From: Homarus americanus | Lineage: Eukaryota > Arthropoda > Malacostraca > Decapoda > Nephropidae | Assembly: GCF_018991925.1 (NCBI RefSeq) | Contig: NW_024751891.1 | Location: 55,001-119,000, forward strand | Direction of reading: 5' to 3' | DNA: 64,000 nucleotides | Shown: in pieces, positions 9,914-21,423 of the stretch | How the letters are laid out: every line of letters begins with the position of its first letter | Position numbering within the stretch: position 1 is the first letter of the stretch | Program-made: the position numbers and the translations under genes | Notes under the pieces: model-generated | Seen by the model: the letters and a program-made list of their open reading frames with translations, nothing else | What the model was told of the DNA's origin: nothing | Databases searched by the model: none

Positions 9914-10273
9914 TTTGCTTATACAGATTCCCAGTAAGATGTGTCTACTGGCCTCCACACACTGCCAGACACCTCAATAGCCAGGTACACTTCACCCACA
10001 TTAGCTTAACGATCATGTGCGCCTCATCCGGGTACCTCCAGGTGTTTGACGCAAGATGTGTTTATTTTGTATGTTGTTTTATAAGAAAAAATAAATAAAC
10101 AGCGCATCACTAACGGTTACACTTGGCGAAGTTTCAGTGTTGGAACTCAGAGATATTTACTTTGGAAAATGTTCCCTGGTGTCTCTTGTTGACCAACACA
10201 GTCAGTGGCTGTGTTGTGCCAAGGCCGACCTGCTCTAAGGTATTTGTAGCTATCTAATGAATATACTGTTATT

Positions 10274-10278
10274 GTATG

Positions 10279-10368
<90 letters not shown>
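10274..10368. repeat. (GTAT)n then (AAT)n microsatellites
   Basis: About eight GTAT units (10274-10307) join directly to about twenty AAT units (10308-10368). Confidence 0.95.
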
Positions 10369-10544
10369 TTAATTAGCGGTTTATTGAAAAAGTTCTGCAG
10401 CCCGAAGGCTGAAAATATACATTGGACATAAATGACTTATTACATACATTGGCGGTTTAACAAAAGCCTTCATTAGAGAAAGGTAAAGGAACATACAGTG
10501 AACATACAGATTAATGTAGGTGTTGAACAGCAAACACGTACTGT

Positions 10545-10885
10545 AGTAACTCCCTCCCAGATGGTGTTATGAGGGGCATCACGTGGTGTAGTAGTTCCCT
10601 TACAGATGGTGTTATGAGGGACCTGACGTGGTGTAGTAATTCCTTCACAGATGGTGTTATGAGGGACCTCACGTGGTGTAGTAATCCCTCACAGATGGTG
10701 TTATGAGGGGCATCACGTGGTGTAGTAATTTCCTCACAGATGGTGTTATGAGGTACCTGACGTGGTGTAGTAACTCCCTCACAGATGGTGTTATGAGGGG
10801 CATGACGTGGTGTACGAATTCCCTCACAGATGGTGTTATGAGGGACCTGACGTGGTGTAGTAATTCCCTCACAGATGGTGTTATT
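10545..10885. repeat. 45-bp minisatellite with ACGTGGTGTAGTA
   Basis: Eight units spaced 44-45 bp (starts near 10561, 10606, 10651, 10695, 10740, 10785, 10830, 10875), each with CAGATGGTGTTATGAGG and ACGTGGTGTA. Units alternate irregularly between GGCATCACGTGG and GACCTGACGTGG, so a CACGTG or TGACGT word occurs in each. Fifteen codons per unit keep frames open on both strands. Confidence 0.95.
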
Positions 10886-11263
10886 TGAGTGAGGTGTGGT
10901 CCCAGGCCTTCCTATCGTAGATGGATTAACACATCACTGGTTGTTGTTGGGTCTCACTGGCAGTTATCACTGGGTACCTGGGACCTCACTGTGTGAAGGT
11001 TAACTTGGGTACGACTCAGCTGTTACTGTCGAGTTGTTCTCACTGACTTAAGCACTGGTCACCACTGTTCACCTCTGTTCAATACTGGTTCCATTCCTTT
11101 CCTAAATGAAATTGTAACTTCTGGCGAGAACGTGTTGATATTCCTGTGGAGAGGAGGGGTTCAGGGGAGGGAGTTGGTATGGGCCAAGTTAACAGTTGAT
11201 CTGGCTGCTCCCAGAGGAGCGCCAGGTACGTCTTGACCCTTCGGTGATCAAGCTAGTATGTAC
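10886..11263. other. unique stretch, no gene recognised
   Basis: Non-repetitive sequence containing several CACTGGT words (10930-11090) but no open frame or splice structure of note. Confidence 0.45.
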
Positions 11264-11355
11264 TGTATGTATGTATGTACGTACGTATGTATGTATGTAT
11301 GTATGTATGTATGTATGTATGTATGTATGTATGTATGTATGCATGTATGTATGTT
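11264..11355. repeat. (GTAT)n microsatellite
   Basis: About 22 tandem GTAT units with GTAC and GCAT interruptions. Confidence 0.95.
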
Positions 11356-11499
11356 TGTGATTTCCGTCTTTAAACCTAAATGTTTCCTTAGTCCCAAAAT
11401 TCCTTCGTTAATGTGAAGTACAGTGTGTAGATTATAAGAGTATTTGTCAACCTATTGTCTCACTCCTTGGGTCTCCTTCCCTGTTAGTTATATTCTATT

Positions 11500-12110
11500 T
11501 TTTCCCTCACTTTCCCCCCTTCCCCTCCTCCCAATCTCCCTCCCTACCTACTTCTCTCCCAACCAATCTCCCTGCCTCCTTCTCTCCCTCTCTACCACTC
11601 TCATTTTCTCCCTGGCTCCCTTTCTCCCTTACTGCTTCCCTCTCTCACTTCCTACCTGCCTTTCTCATTTTTCCTTGTCTTCCTCTCTGCTTCTCTCCCT
11701 CTCTATCTTCCTCTCTCCCTCTCTACTTGCCTCTCTCACTCCCTCTCTCGCTTCCTACCTTCTTCTTACCCTCTCTCTCTCTCTCTCCCTGACTCACTGC
11801 CTCTCTTCCTCCCTCAATTACCTACCTCCTCATTCTCTCCCTCCCCACCCCCTCTTTACCCCCCTGCTTCCCTCTCTCCATCTATACCTTCCTCTTTTCC
11901 TCTCTCCCTCCTTGCCTCCTTCTCTCCCTCCCTGTCTCCTTCTCTCCATTCCAACCCCCTTCTCTTCCCCTTTTCCTTCTTTTCTTCCTTTTTGCCTCCA
12001 TTTATCCCTCCCTGCTTCCTTCTCTGCCTCCCTGCCTCCTTCTCTCCCTTTCTACCTCCTTCTCTCCCTCCCTGCCCGGGTCCCTGCCTCACCTTCATCT
12101 CCCCCCCAAC
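11500..12110. repeat. 600-bp polypyrimidine tract
   Basis: Almost pure C/T on the plus strand, with recurring CCTCCTTCTCTCCCTCCCTG of about 20 bp. Homopyrimidine/homopurine tracts of this length can form triplex (H-)DNA. The 262-aa plus-strand Ser/Pro/Leu open frame is a by-product of stop-poor C/T sequence. Confidence 0.9.
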
Positions 12111-12234
12111 ACCGCCCTATTATTTGCCACACCACCAGGGTAATGATGCTGGAGGTGAATATGTACACAGAGGCTGACCACACACACACAACACACACAC
12201 TTCTCTACCACAACCTGGGACCACATTCTTAAGG

Positions 12235-12910
12235 GATCGTATAGGTTAGCGTTATAGTAACTGGAGATATGAGGGCGTATCTGTTTCTACTACTTAAGCT
12301 ACGGGCAAAAAAAGATAAATAGATTCTTAAAGGTTTCATCCTATGTTAATGTTACCCTAACTGGTGTTGTGAGAATGAATCTAACTCCTTTTCTTAAGTT
12401 ACGGGTTAAAGATAGAATCACAAAGGGTCGTATGTTTAGTGAAGTTAAGTACGATAGTTTAACATCTCGTGTATAATAATTTAATTTCATTAGTACGAAG
12501 ATTTAATTATTGAGTATGGTAAATTAATGTTTCAAAATAGTTTTCTTGTTTGATATTATGTGTCTACCACAATAATATACTTTACTCTATATCATAAGCC
12601 AACACAACAGCGTGTCTTAACTTAGCAACACACATTTATTATACCGTCTCAGTTAATGACCATTTGAGTGGTAGATGGGTTAATTGCCTTTGTAGTAGTT
12701 AATCATTACAGCCAATCTGAGTTTCTCTTTGAGTGTCTAATTAGTGCAGCATAGTTATTCCTTATCTCATTTCTGATCGATATAAGTTAATTACTGCTAC
12801 GTAGAATTGATAACTATAATTACGGAGGTAGAAGTCGACCTACCATTGATCCATTACTGTTATTATTATTGTTATTATTCCGTTATGGATGATGTGTTAT
12901 TATTAGGTCA
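12235..12910. other. AT-rich unique stretch, no gene recognised
   Basis: AT-rich with many stops in all frames. Two related words, CTTAAGTTACGGGTTAAAGAT and CTTAAGCTACGGGCAAAAAA, about 120 bp apart (12290 and 12395) suggest an old tandem duplication. Confidence 0.45.
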
Positions 12911-12914
12911 GATA

Positions 12915-13208
12915 TGTTGACACAGACACACGCAGACACAGACACACGCAGACACAGACACACGCAGACACAGACACACGCAGACACAGACACACGCAGA
13001 CACAGACACAAGCAGACACAGACACACGCAGGCGGAGACACAGACACAAGCAGACACAGACACACGCAGGCGGAGACACAGACACAAGCAGACACAGACA
13101 CACGCAGGTGGAGACACAGACACAAGCAGACACAGACACACGCAGGCGGAGACACAGACACAAGCAGACGCAGACACAAGCAGACACAGACACACGCAGA
13201 CAGACGCA
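12915..13208. repeat. CAGACACAGACACACG array
   Basis: About 18 units of 16-bp CAGACACAGACACACG with interspersed CAGGCGGAGACACAGACACAAG higher-order variants every 50 bp or so. Cys/Val/Ser frames on the minus strand are artefacts. Confidence 0.95.
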
Positions 13209-13295
13209 GACCCAAAAGTGTCATCGTAAACCCCTCATAGTCTTTCAACAAACAAACAAACAAACGCTACGATATCATAGGAGGTCTTCATCTTC

Positions 13296-13500
13296 CATCT
13301 GTTTAATCTCTCTATCTCTCATTATATCTCTCTCCTTCATTATCTCTCTTCTTCAGTATCTCTCTCCTTCAGTATCTCTCCTCTTCATTATCTCTCTCCT
13401 TCAGTATCTCTCTCTTTCAGTATCTCTCTCCTTCATTATCTCTCTCCTTCAGTATCTCTCTCCTTCATTATCTCTCTCCTTCATTATCTCTCTTCACAGT
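13296..13500. repeat. TCTCTCCTTCATTATC repeat
   Basis: About twelve 16-17 bp units differing mainly by ATT/AGT (TTCATTATC or TTCAGTATC). Confidence 0.95.
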
Positions 13501-13504
13501 CACA

Positions 13505-13752
13505 CTGCACCACCACCAACACCCACAGCACCACCACCAACACTCACAGCACCACTCACCACACACTCACAGCACCACTCACCAACACTCACAGCACCAC
13601 TCACCAACACTCACAGCACCACTCACCAACACTCACACAGCACCACTCACCAACACTCACAGCACCACTCACCAACACTCACAGCACCACTCACCAACAC
13701 TCACAGCACCACTCACCAACACTCGCAGCACCACTCACCAACACTCCCACCA
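13505..13752. repeat. 21-bp ACCACTCACCAACACTCACAG array
   Basis: About eleven near-identical units. The first two to three are variants with CCACCACCAACA. Confidence 0.95.
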
Positions 13753-13802
13753 GGTTGGGTCAGACACAGGCCAGGGAACAGCTGTCTCTGACTAGTTTAT
13801 AT

Positions 13803-13844
13803 TTTAGGTTAGGTTAGGTTAGGTTAGGTTAGGTTAGGTTAGAT

Positions 13845-13898
<54 letters not shown>

Positions 13899-13900
13899 CT
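13803..13900. repeat. (TTAGG)n telomere-type array running into (GATA)n
   Basis: Eight perfect TTAGG units (13803-13843) change through TTAGATTAGATAGATA into about thirteen GATA units. This is the cleanest arthropod-telomere-type island in the window and it is clearly internal. Confidence 0.95.
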
Positions 13901-14013
13901 GAGTCATGAAGGTCGCCATCTATGACACCTGGCACTAAAGGCGTCACCTGTGCCAGCCTCCAGGATCTACAGTACAAGGTCGACCAGTGTGAGCGATGAT
14001 GATACAATAATCC

Positions 14014-14017
<4 letters not shown>

Positions 14018-14060
<43 letters not shown>
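14018..14060. repeat. (GA)n microsatellite
   Basis: About twenty GA dinucleotides. Confidence 0.95.
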
Positions 14061-14062
<2 letters not shown>

Positions 14063-14640
14063 TGAGGAAGATGTTTCAACACCTCACCTGCTGAACACGC
14101 TTGATCGTCTTCACCGAACTAGTCAATAACGTGATAAATTGTTCAGGTGATCAAAAACTGAATTTCTAGGAATATTTACTTTTATTTTTGTGGAGAAATT
14201 CTGGAAGATATGTTTTATTCTTGAATGATGAAATTAGTGTTGTTTATGGCAAAATCATTTGACTGGTTTTATAATTTCATTGAATATTGCATGTGTTAGG
14301 TTTTGTAAGGCGAATATCTGTGCTCCAGTAGCCACTTTGTTATTTTGGTGTCGTTTTGACTTCCTTTCCAGCGTCGTGAATGAGTTTAGTAACCTGGAGA
14401 TGAACGACAGCACTTTGATGTGATCTGGGCCAGCGGGATATACACAGACATTCAACATGTTGACTTGTATCCACCAGCTAATTAACACAGAGTCTTGGTA
14501 TAACTCAAGAGTTAATTTGGACGCTAATGTTGTTCTTCATCCCAGTGAGCCAGTTGGGTACGTTCTTCTGTCTATACTTACAAGGAAAGTTTTACGTATA
14601 AGTTTTCTCTACTCTTCATTCCACTTTCACCCTTTCTATG
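14061..14640. other. unique stretch, no gene recognised
   Basis: Non-repetitive DNA. A 77-codon minus-strand frame (14255-14488) has a mixed amino acid composition but no good splice sites or recognisable motif. Confidence 0.4.
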
Positions 14641-14852
14641 TCCTTCTTTCCCTCTTCCTCTCTCTATCCCCTTTCGTTGCCCTTCCCTCCCTCTCCTACT
14701 TTCTCCTTTATTACCCTCCGTCACTCCCTCTTTTCCCTTGTTCTTTTCCTCTCTCTCCTCTCTCTCTTCCTCCTCCTTCCTGCTTCTTTCCCTTTGTCAT
14801 CGTTCTCTCGCTTCTCCATCTCTTCCTCCACACCTTCCCTCCCCGTGTCCCT
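14640..14852. repeat. polypyrimidine tract
   Basis: C/T-rich (TCCCTCTTCCTCTCTC-type) for about 210 bp, ending at the splice-like sequence CCCTTACCTGGG. Confidence 0.8.
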
Positions 14853-14855
14853 TAC

Positions 14856-15012
14856 CTGGGTTGCGTCCCGGAGGTAACAGAGAGCCGTCGAAGGCCACCC
14901 TCCCAGGAATCCCACCTCCACAATCCCCCCTCTTCAGGTCAGCACCTCCTGTTGGCACTGCGCCTCCTAGCGGGCCACGAAGTTCCTCCCTCACATGACG
15001 CAGCAGTGAGAA
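14856..15012 (-). CDS. candidate coding exon, Gly/Pro-rich, unidentified
   Basis: Open minus-strand frame: SLLRHVREELRGPLGG, then AVPTGGADLKRGDCGGG, then IPGRVAFDGSLLPPGRNP, ending on a consensus donor ACCCAG|GTAAGG (14855-14850), phase 1. The acceptor (AATAG|TTC at 15013-15014) has a poor pyrimidine tract. A rival reading exists on the plus strand: a frame ending QSVTSLSYTD at an ACAGACAG|GTAAAC donor at 15071. The minus-strand donor is better, but only one of the two can be right. Confidence 0.28.
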
Positions 15013-15183
15013 CTATTGTGTACCAATGTGCTGCTTCTCAGAGCGTGACGTCACTTAGTTACACAGACAGGTAAACACTTCACCTAATTCTATTACCACT
15101 GATATATTATACCTAACCTAACCTAATTAAGGTCATGGAGCATAAACATCAATTGACATTACGGTGTAGAATTAGCCATATAC

Positions 15184-15185
<2 letters not shown>

Positions 15186-15215
<30 letters not shown>

Positions 15216-15246
15216 AAGAAGAAGAAGGAGAAGAAGAAGAAGAAAT
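15186..15246. repeat. (GAA)n microsatellite
   Basis: About twenty AAG/GAA triplets with one GGA interruption. Confidence 0.95.
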
Positions 15247-15387
15247 AACTAGCGGTCCACCCCACTCACTAACTTTATGCAAGAGTCCTGTTTACTGCCG
15301 CTTCTCAGTACACACTTAAGCAACCTGAGATTATCTGGCATCTCCCGGGACAATGGCTGTTACTGGTGAAGTATTGGTAAAGATGAT

Positions 15388-15454
15388 TTTATCTCTTCTC
15401 TCTTTATCTCTCTCTCTTTCCCTTTCTTTTTCTCTGTTTCTCTCTTTATCTATA

Positions 15455-15494
<40 letters not shown>

Positions 15495-15551
15495 GTTCTT
15501 TCTTTCTCTTATGCCTCCGAAATTATCACCGTCTAAGGGGTTATGAGGAGA

Positions 15552-15588
<37 letters not shown>
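15388..15588. repeat. (CT)n and inverted (GA)n pair
   Basis: CT-rich 15388-15492 with about 20 clean CT units at the right, a 63-bp spacer, then (GA)n at 15556-15587. The two tracts are complementary and could form a hairpin. Confidence 0.9.
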
Positions 15589-15589
<1 letters not shown>

Positions 15590-15779
15590 TAATTCATGCC
15601 ATAAATTAAACTGCCATCAAACATTCTTTCTCGCCTCTAATTTATTAAAATTTCTTCTTCTTCTTTTTTTCTCATCCTCAATTTAATATTATTTTTGTTC
15701 AACTTCTATTTTTTTTTCTCTTTCACCTCCATTAACATCCTCATCTCTTTCTCGTATTCTTCTAAACTTCTTCTTTCCT

Positions 15780-15795
15780 TAGTGTGTGTGTGTGT

Positions 15796-15835
<40 letters not shown>
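15780..15835. repeat. (GT)n microsatellite
   Basis: About 27 GT units with one AT interruption. Confidence 0.95.
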
Positions 15836-15839
<4 letters not shown>

Positions 15840-15981
15840 TTGTGGTACAGGTTCACAGTGGTTATACAGGGAGGCACACTGCAGGTATACAAACAATGGT
15901 AAATAGTCAGTCGATTCACCTCAAGGATAGGATGGCCCATGGAAGTCACTAAAAGCTTATTTCCATCATAGAGGGCAACGC

Positions 15982-15984
<3 letters not shown>

Positions 15985-16056
<72 letters not shown>
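15985..16056. repeat. (GA)n microsatellite
   Basis: About 35 uninterrupted GA units. Confidence 0.95.
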
Positions 16057-16169
16057 GTAATTTTAAATACAATAGGTGGGGGACAAGTCAGATGCAAGAG
16101 TTTCTTATGGAAGTAATTTAACTTTTTCTAGGAATAAAAACAACAACATTGTGTTCTGTCTTGAAGTTC

Positions 16170-16365
16170 TGTATGTGTACACTAACAGATGGACATGTAC
16201 ACTAACAGATGGACATGTACACTAACAGATGGATATGTACACTCGCAGCTGGACATGTACACTAACAGCTGGACATGTACACTAACAGCTGGACATGTAC
16301 ACTAACAGATGGATATGTACACTCGCAGCCGGACATTTGCACTAACAGCGGGACATGATCAAATT
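16170..16365. repeat. 20-bp ACACTAACAGATGGACATGT array
   Basis: Nine units with point variants (AGATGG/AGCTGG, ACACTCGCAG). An (AC)n of about 38 bp follows at 16393-16431. Confidence 0.95.
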
Positions 16366-16389
16366 ATATATCAGTAAGTAATTGAAAAG

Positions 16390-16431
<42 letters not shown>

Positions 16432-16432
<1 letters not shown>

Positions 16433-17605
16433 GACATGATGACCTCTGAACGAGCACCAGACCTAAACAAAGGCTTTGGAAGAATGACTCACTCACGTTT
16501 ACTAATTAATCTGGAAAAAAAAATATGGAAATGTAACTTAAGTATAAAGTAACAAGTCTTAGAAGGTAACGAGAAAGTATGAATTAATGTCATTGTTTAC
16601 GTCTTTTTCTATAAAGGGAGAAAATAGAGCCATACGTACGAGAAGAATGAAAATAAAGCAATAAATAGATGGAAAACAATGATAATAAAGCAATGAATAG
16701 ATGGAAGAGGGACAACTCACCCAGTACTGACTAGGCTGAAAGAGCGAGAGAAGTCCACCTCTTAAACGCCGAGCACTTGAGAGTATTAACTATCCTCTAA
16801 GAAGAAGCAGAAGAAGAGCTCGATAACTAAACGATAACAAACAGCGACTATGAAAGGGTAGAAGCCGAGAGAGGAACAAAAAATATCTTGGCCAAACAAA
16901 CCTAAATTTGACGAACTTCTCAACTAATCAGCACAGGGAGTCTCGATCGCTACGTTAAGGATACATCTACCTATCTGCTATAAAGGTTTACTGACAGTAC
17001 TTAGGAGAGGAAAGAGAAGAATTAAGCAATAACTAAACGAAGAGTGGAACCGAGAAAGATGGATAGCCTTGGCCAAACAAACCTAAAACTGGTGAACGAT
17101 AATTATCAGAGCAACCAACGAGTCGCCCCAGGGAACACCGCTAAACTAAAGATCCTCTCCAAAAGTATATCGTGATTAGGATCGTTAATAAGCTACAAGG
17201 GTACAGTAAAGAGGGAGGGAGGGAGTACAAGCGTTCAACAAGCCTGGGGTCTGAGGGCGTCGTGGCCAGCGGCTCTCAGCCAGACTTGTGGTAAAAACGT
17301 GACCGTGAAGACGCTCTGGCACTACGATGTTGCCCACTCACCTTTCACCACTTTACTGTGTTTACCTCCATCACTCCTTCATTATTCCTTCAGTTATCTC
17401 TTCTTTTCCAGACAGGTCTCTAATTTACTTTTTCGGTAAGATGGTTGGGAAGACAGAGATAACTTTGCTCCGTGTGAGGAGTGAGTGAGAGGAGGAGGAG
17501 AGAAGTGAGGGGGTGGGTGAGTGTGGGCATCATCATGCCTCTGGTGAGGAAACGTGAGGCTGAGGAGCCGTGTGTTTTATCGTAGCCCGGCTCACATGTC
17601 ACCAG
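16432..17605. other. mostly unique stretch with a diverged duplication
   Basis: Two segments share GGCCAAACAAACCTAAA (16892 and 17072 regions) preceded by AGAGGAACA/AGTGGAACCGAGAAAGAT-type words, an old duplication about 180 bp apart. A plus-strand open stretch near 17180-17432 (containing TCGKNVTVKTLWHYDVAHSP) lacks an acceptor and is not called. Confidence 0.45.
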
Positions 17606-17608
17606 CGG

Positions 17609-18075
17609 TATGACCTGACCCAGCCAGCCCCTAGGACCTGACCCAGTCAGACCCTAGGTCCTGACCCAGCCAGACCCTAGGACCTGACCCATCCAGCCCA
17701 AAGAACCAAACCCAGCCAGCCCATCGGACCTGTCCCAACCAGACCCTAGGAACTGACCCAGCCAGACCCGAGTACCTAACGCAGCCAGCCCCGAAGACCT
17801 GGCCCAGCCAATCCCTAGGGCCTGACCCAGCCAGCCAACTAGAACCTGAATCAACCAGCCCCAAGGACCTGATCCAGCCAGCCCTAGAACCTGACCCAGC
17901 GAGCCCCAAAGACCTGACCCAGCCAGACCTTACGAACTGACTCAGCCAGACCCTAGTACCTAACCCAGCCAGCCCCAAAGACCTGACCCAAGGAGCCAGC
18001 CACTAAGACCTGAATTAGCTAGCCCAGAGGCCACACACAGCCAGACCCTAGGACCTGATGCAGCCAGCCCCTAGA
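17609..18075. repeat. 23-bp GACCTGACCCAGCCAGCCCC array
   Basis: About nineteen diverged units of 22-24 bp, CC(T/A)AGGACCTGACCCAGCC type. Trp/Gly/Leu-rich minus-strand frames are artefacts. Confidence 0.9.
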
Positions 18076-18159
18076 CCACAACCAGCAGTCCTCCAAACAC
18101 CAACAAAATAATGCTCTGTTTCTTTCTCCCACGAAACTTGATCACCAGGAAGCACTGTC

Positions 18160-19715
18160 AACATTATCAAGAGTGTCATAATAGAGTGTCATAGTAGAGT
18201 GTCATAGAAGTGTCATAGTAGAATGTCATAGTAGAGTGCCACAGTAGTGTATCATAGTAGAGTGTCATAGTAAAGTGCCAGAGTAGTGTGTCATAGTAGA
18301 GTGTCATAGTAGAGTGTCACAGTAATGTGTCATAGTAGAGTGTCATAGTAGAGTGCCACAGTAGTGTGTCATAGTAGAGTGTCATAATAGAGTGCCACAG
18401 TAGTGTGTCATAGTACAGTGTCATAGTAGAGTGTTATAGTAAAGTGTCATTGTGGAGTGTCATAGTCGAGTGCCAAAGTAGTGTGTCATAGTAGAGTGTC
18501 ATAGTAGAGTGTCATAGTAAAGTGCCACAGTAGTGTGTCATAGTAGAGTGTCATAGTAGAGTGTCATAGTAGAGTGCCACACTAGTGTGTCATAGTAGAG
18601 TGTCATAGTAGAGTGTCATAATAAAGTGTCATAGTAAAGTGTCATAGTAGAGTGTCATAATAGAGTGCCATATTAGTGTGTCATAGTAGAGTGTCATAGT
18701 AGAGTGTCATAGTAGAGTGTCATAGTAAAGTGTCATAGTAGAGTGTCATAGTAGAGTGCCATAGTAGAGTGTCATAGTAGAGTGTCATAATAAAGTGTCA
18801 TAGTAGAGTGTCATAATAGAGTGCCATAGTAGAGTGTCATAGTAAAGTGTCATAGTAGAGTGCCATAGTAGTGTGTCATAGTAGAGTGTCATAGTAGAGT
18901 GTCATAGTAGAGTGTCATAGTAGAGTGTCATAGTAGAGTGTCATAGTAGAGTGCCATAGTAGTGTGTCATAGTAGAATGTCATAAGTGCCATAGTAGTGT
19001 GTCATAGTAGAATGTCATAATAGAGTGTTATAGTAGAGTGCTAGTAGAGTGTCATAATAGAGTGTCATAGTCGAGTGTCATAGTCGAGTGTTACAGTAGA
19101 GTGCTACAGAGTGTCATATTAGAGTGTCAGCAGTAGAGTGTCATAGAGAGGTCAGTAGTGTGTCATAGTAGAGGTCATAGTAGAGGTCACAGTAGTCATA
19201 GTAGGAGTGTCATAGAGTGCTACAGTATTGTGTCATAGTGGAGTGTCACAGTAGAGTGTCATAGTAGAGTGTCACAGTAGAGTGTCATAGTAGAGTGTCA
19301 TAGTAGTGTGCCACAGTAGAGTGCCACAGTAGTGTGTCATAGTAGAGTGTCATAGTAGAGTGCCACAGTAGAGTGTTATATTAGAGTGTCATAGTAGAGT
19401 GTCATAGTAGTGTGTCATAGTAGTGTGTCATAGTAGAGTGCCACAGTAGAGTGTCATATTAGAGTGTCATAGTAGAGTGTCATAGTAGTGTGCCACAGTA
19501 GTGTGTCATAGTAGAGTGCCACAGTAGTGTGTCATAGTAGAGTGTCATAGTAGAGTGTCATAGTAGAGTGTCACAGTAGAGTGTCATAGTAAAGTGCCAC
19601 AGTAGTGTGCCACAGTAGTGTGTCATAGTAGAGTGTCATAGTAGAGTGTCATATTAGAGTCATAGTGGAGTGCCACAGTAGTGTGTCATAGTAGAGTGTC
19701 ATAGTAGAGTGCCAC
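18160..19715. repeat. 13-bp satellite GAGTGTCATAGTA
   Basis: About 115 units of 13 bp. Two main variants, GAGTGTCATAGTA and GTGTGCCACAGTA, occur in a higher-order pattern of roughly 39-52 bp on the left. Between about 19020 and 19210 the array is broken by many 1-5 bp indels, unlike its flanks. Confidence 0.95.
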
Positions 19716-20285
19716 ACTATTTACTACAGTATAGTGCCACAGTATAGTGCTACAGTATAGTGCTACAGTATATACCACACTATTGCGCTACAGTATAGTG
19801 CCACAGTATTGTACTTCAGCATAGTGCCACAGTATAGTGCCACAGTATAGTACCACAATATAGTACTACAGAATAGGACCACATTATAGTGCCACAGTTT
19901 ATTGCTTCATTATAGTGCCCCATTATAGTGCTAAAGTATAGTGCTACAGTATAGTGCCACATTATAGTTCCACATTACAGTGCCCCATTATAGTGCCCCA
20001 TTATAGTGCCACAGTATAGTATCACAGCATAGTACCTCAGTATAGAGTCATATTATAGTGCCACAGTTTAGTACCCCATTACAGTGCCACAGTACAGTGC
20101 CATCAGTATAGTACTACAGAATAGTACCACATTATAGTGTCACATTATAGTGACACATTATAGTGCCCCATTATAGTGCCACATTATAGTGCCTCTTTAT
20201 AGTGCTAAAGTATAGTATCACAGCATAGTGCCACAGTATAGAGTCACAGTATAGTGCCACAGTATAGTGCCCCATTATAGTGCCA
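19716..20285. repeat. diverged 13-bp satellite CACAGTATAGTGC
   Basis: Continues the previous array with the same 13-bp period but a different consensus (CACAGTATAGTGC) and more substitutions. The shared GTGCCACAGTA word suggests common descent. Confidence 0.9.
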
Positions 20286-20962
20286 CGTATGAAAATAATG
20301 TCCCACGACTCTGTTTCTAAAAACCCCAACCAGACCAGAGTTTCCTTTGATCCTCGTATGGCCTTATGACGTCACCATCCGCTAAAGACCTGACCTACGG
20401 TGACCTCTTCGTAAATGTGACAAAATGTGGCCTCCCATTGTACCCCATCTTGATTAGCAAACCCGGTGTAGGGCCTCTTTAACCGTGACCTCTGTTAACC
20501 TCCCTCCAGATGTGACTAAATGTGACCTCTGATAACATGACTCCAGATGTGACTACCATGTGACGTACTCATACAGACGGCACATGTGATAACTGGCGAC
20601 TATCAGGTGTCCACATGAGTCACGTCTACCTCGCCCGCCCCTGGCTGACCGTAGCGTAGGAGTGATGGAGAGTTTACTGCACAACATGATACATGTACAC
20701 ACACACACACACACGCACGCACGTTACTGAATATAAACACACAACAAAAACAATCTTCTTAAACGTTGTTCTAAGTTATCATTATACACGAGCTATTATT
20801 ATTGTTGTTGTTGTTGTTACCAGTAATAGTAGTAGCTGTAGTTTTGTTATTAATATTGAAGTTTGTTTTGTTATATACATTACTCTAAATACCTCAATTA
20901 ATCTATAGTCTTCTTTAAATGGAGCAAATCCTTTGTATGCCTCCATCACCACAGCTCTACAT
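20286..20962. other. unique stretch, no gene recognised
   Basis: Contains repeated GTGACCTC/TGTGACTA words (20340-20560), a short (AC)n near 20698-20714 and GTT/AGT runs near 20800-20835. No exon-like frame. Confidence 0.45.
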
Positions 20963-21302
20963 TGTTTACGTGTTTTAGTCCACCCGGGCGTAGGTCACCG
21001 ACTCACATTGGGGCCTGGACGGAGAAAAAATGCACCGTAAATAAATACTGTACAGCCATGAAAAGAATAAATCAGATAAAAATTGTGAATAGAGAGTGTT
21101 GTGTTGTCAAAGTAAGAGAAACAATTGAGACCCTGCAATTGTGTGTAAATGAGGCAAAAAGTCAGATCAGCAACCTGGAACCTGATCACAATTTTCGTGT
21201 TGCCATGTAGCTGCAAGGTCTACCATTAGACAACACATTATGCTTCCAATATCTTCCCAGGCGGTAGTACCTCCCTGTTTGGTAGCTGCCTCCTACCTAC
21301 TA
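20963..21302 (+). repeat. dispersed repeat, copy B
   Basis: Second copy of the repeat at 8756-9612, shorter and without the AAT insertion. Block 1: CCACCCGGGCGTAGGTCACC. Block 2 from 21112: GTAAGAGAAACAATTGAGAC to GGCGGTAGTACCTCCCTGTT. The shared frame reads VRETIETLQLCVNEAKSQIS to GLPLDNTLCFQYLPRR, but here a TAG replaces the Trp codon of copy A after HNFRVAM. So at least this copy is coding-defective. Confidence 0.7.
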
Positions 21303-21423
21303 CATAAGAGCTCTACATGCCTCCATCACCACGGCTCTATGTAATGTGCTCTATATAACTCCATCAACAAGGTCTTCTTTATGCAGTATAGGTGTTTCAG
21401 ATGCCTCAGTAAGCGTTCACAAA

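Noticed and set aside
13834..14082. Minus-strand frame GLLYHHRSHWSTLYCRSWRL
   Set aside because: Bounded by GATA and GA microsatellites; two GT donors are possible but no acceptor could be found.
17180..17432. Plus-strand open stretch containing TCGKNVTVKTLWHYDVAHSP
   Set aside because: No acceptor with a pyrimidine tract and only a weak donor; the opposite strand has a GAAAG|GTGAGT donor in the same place, so the evidence conflicts.
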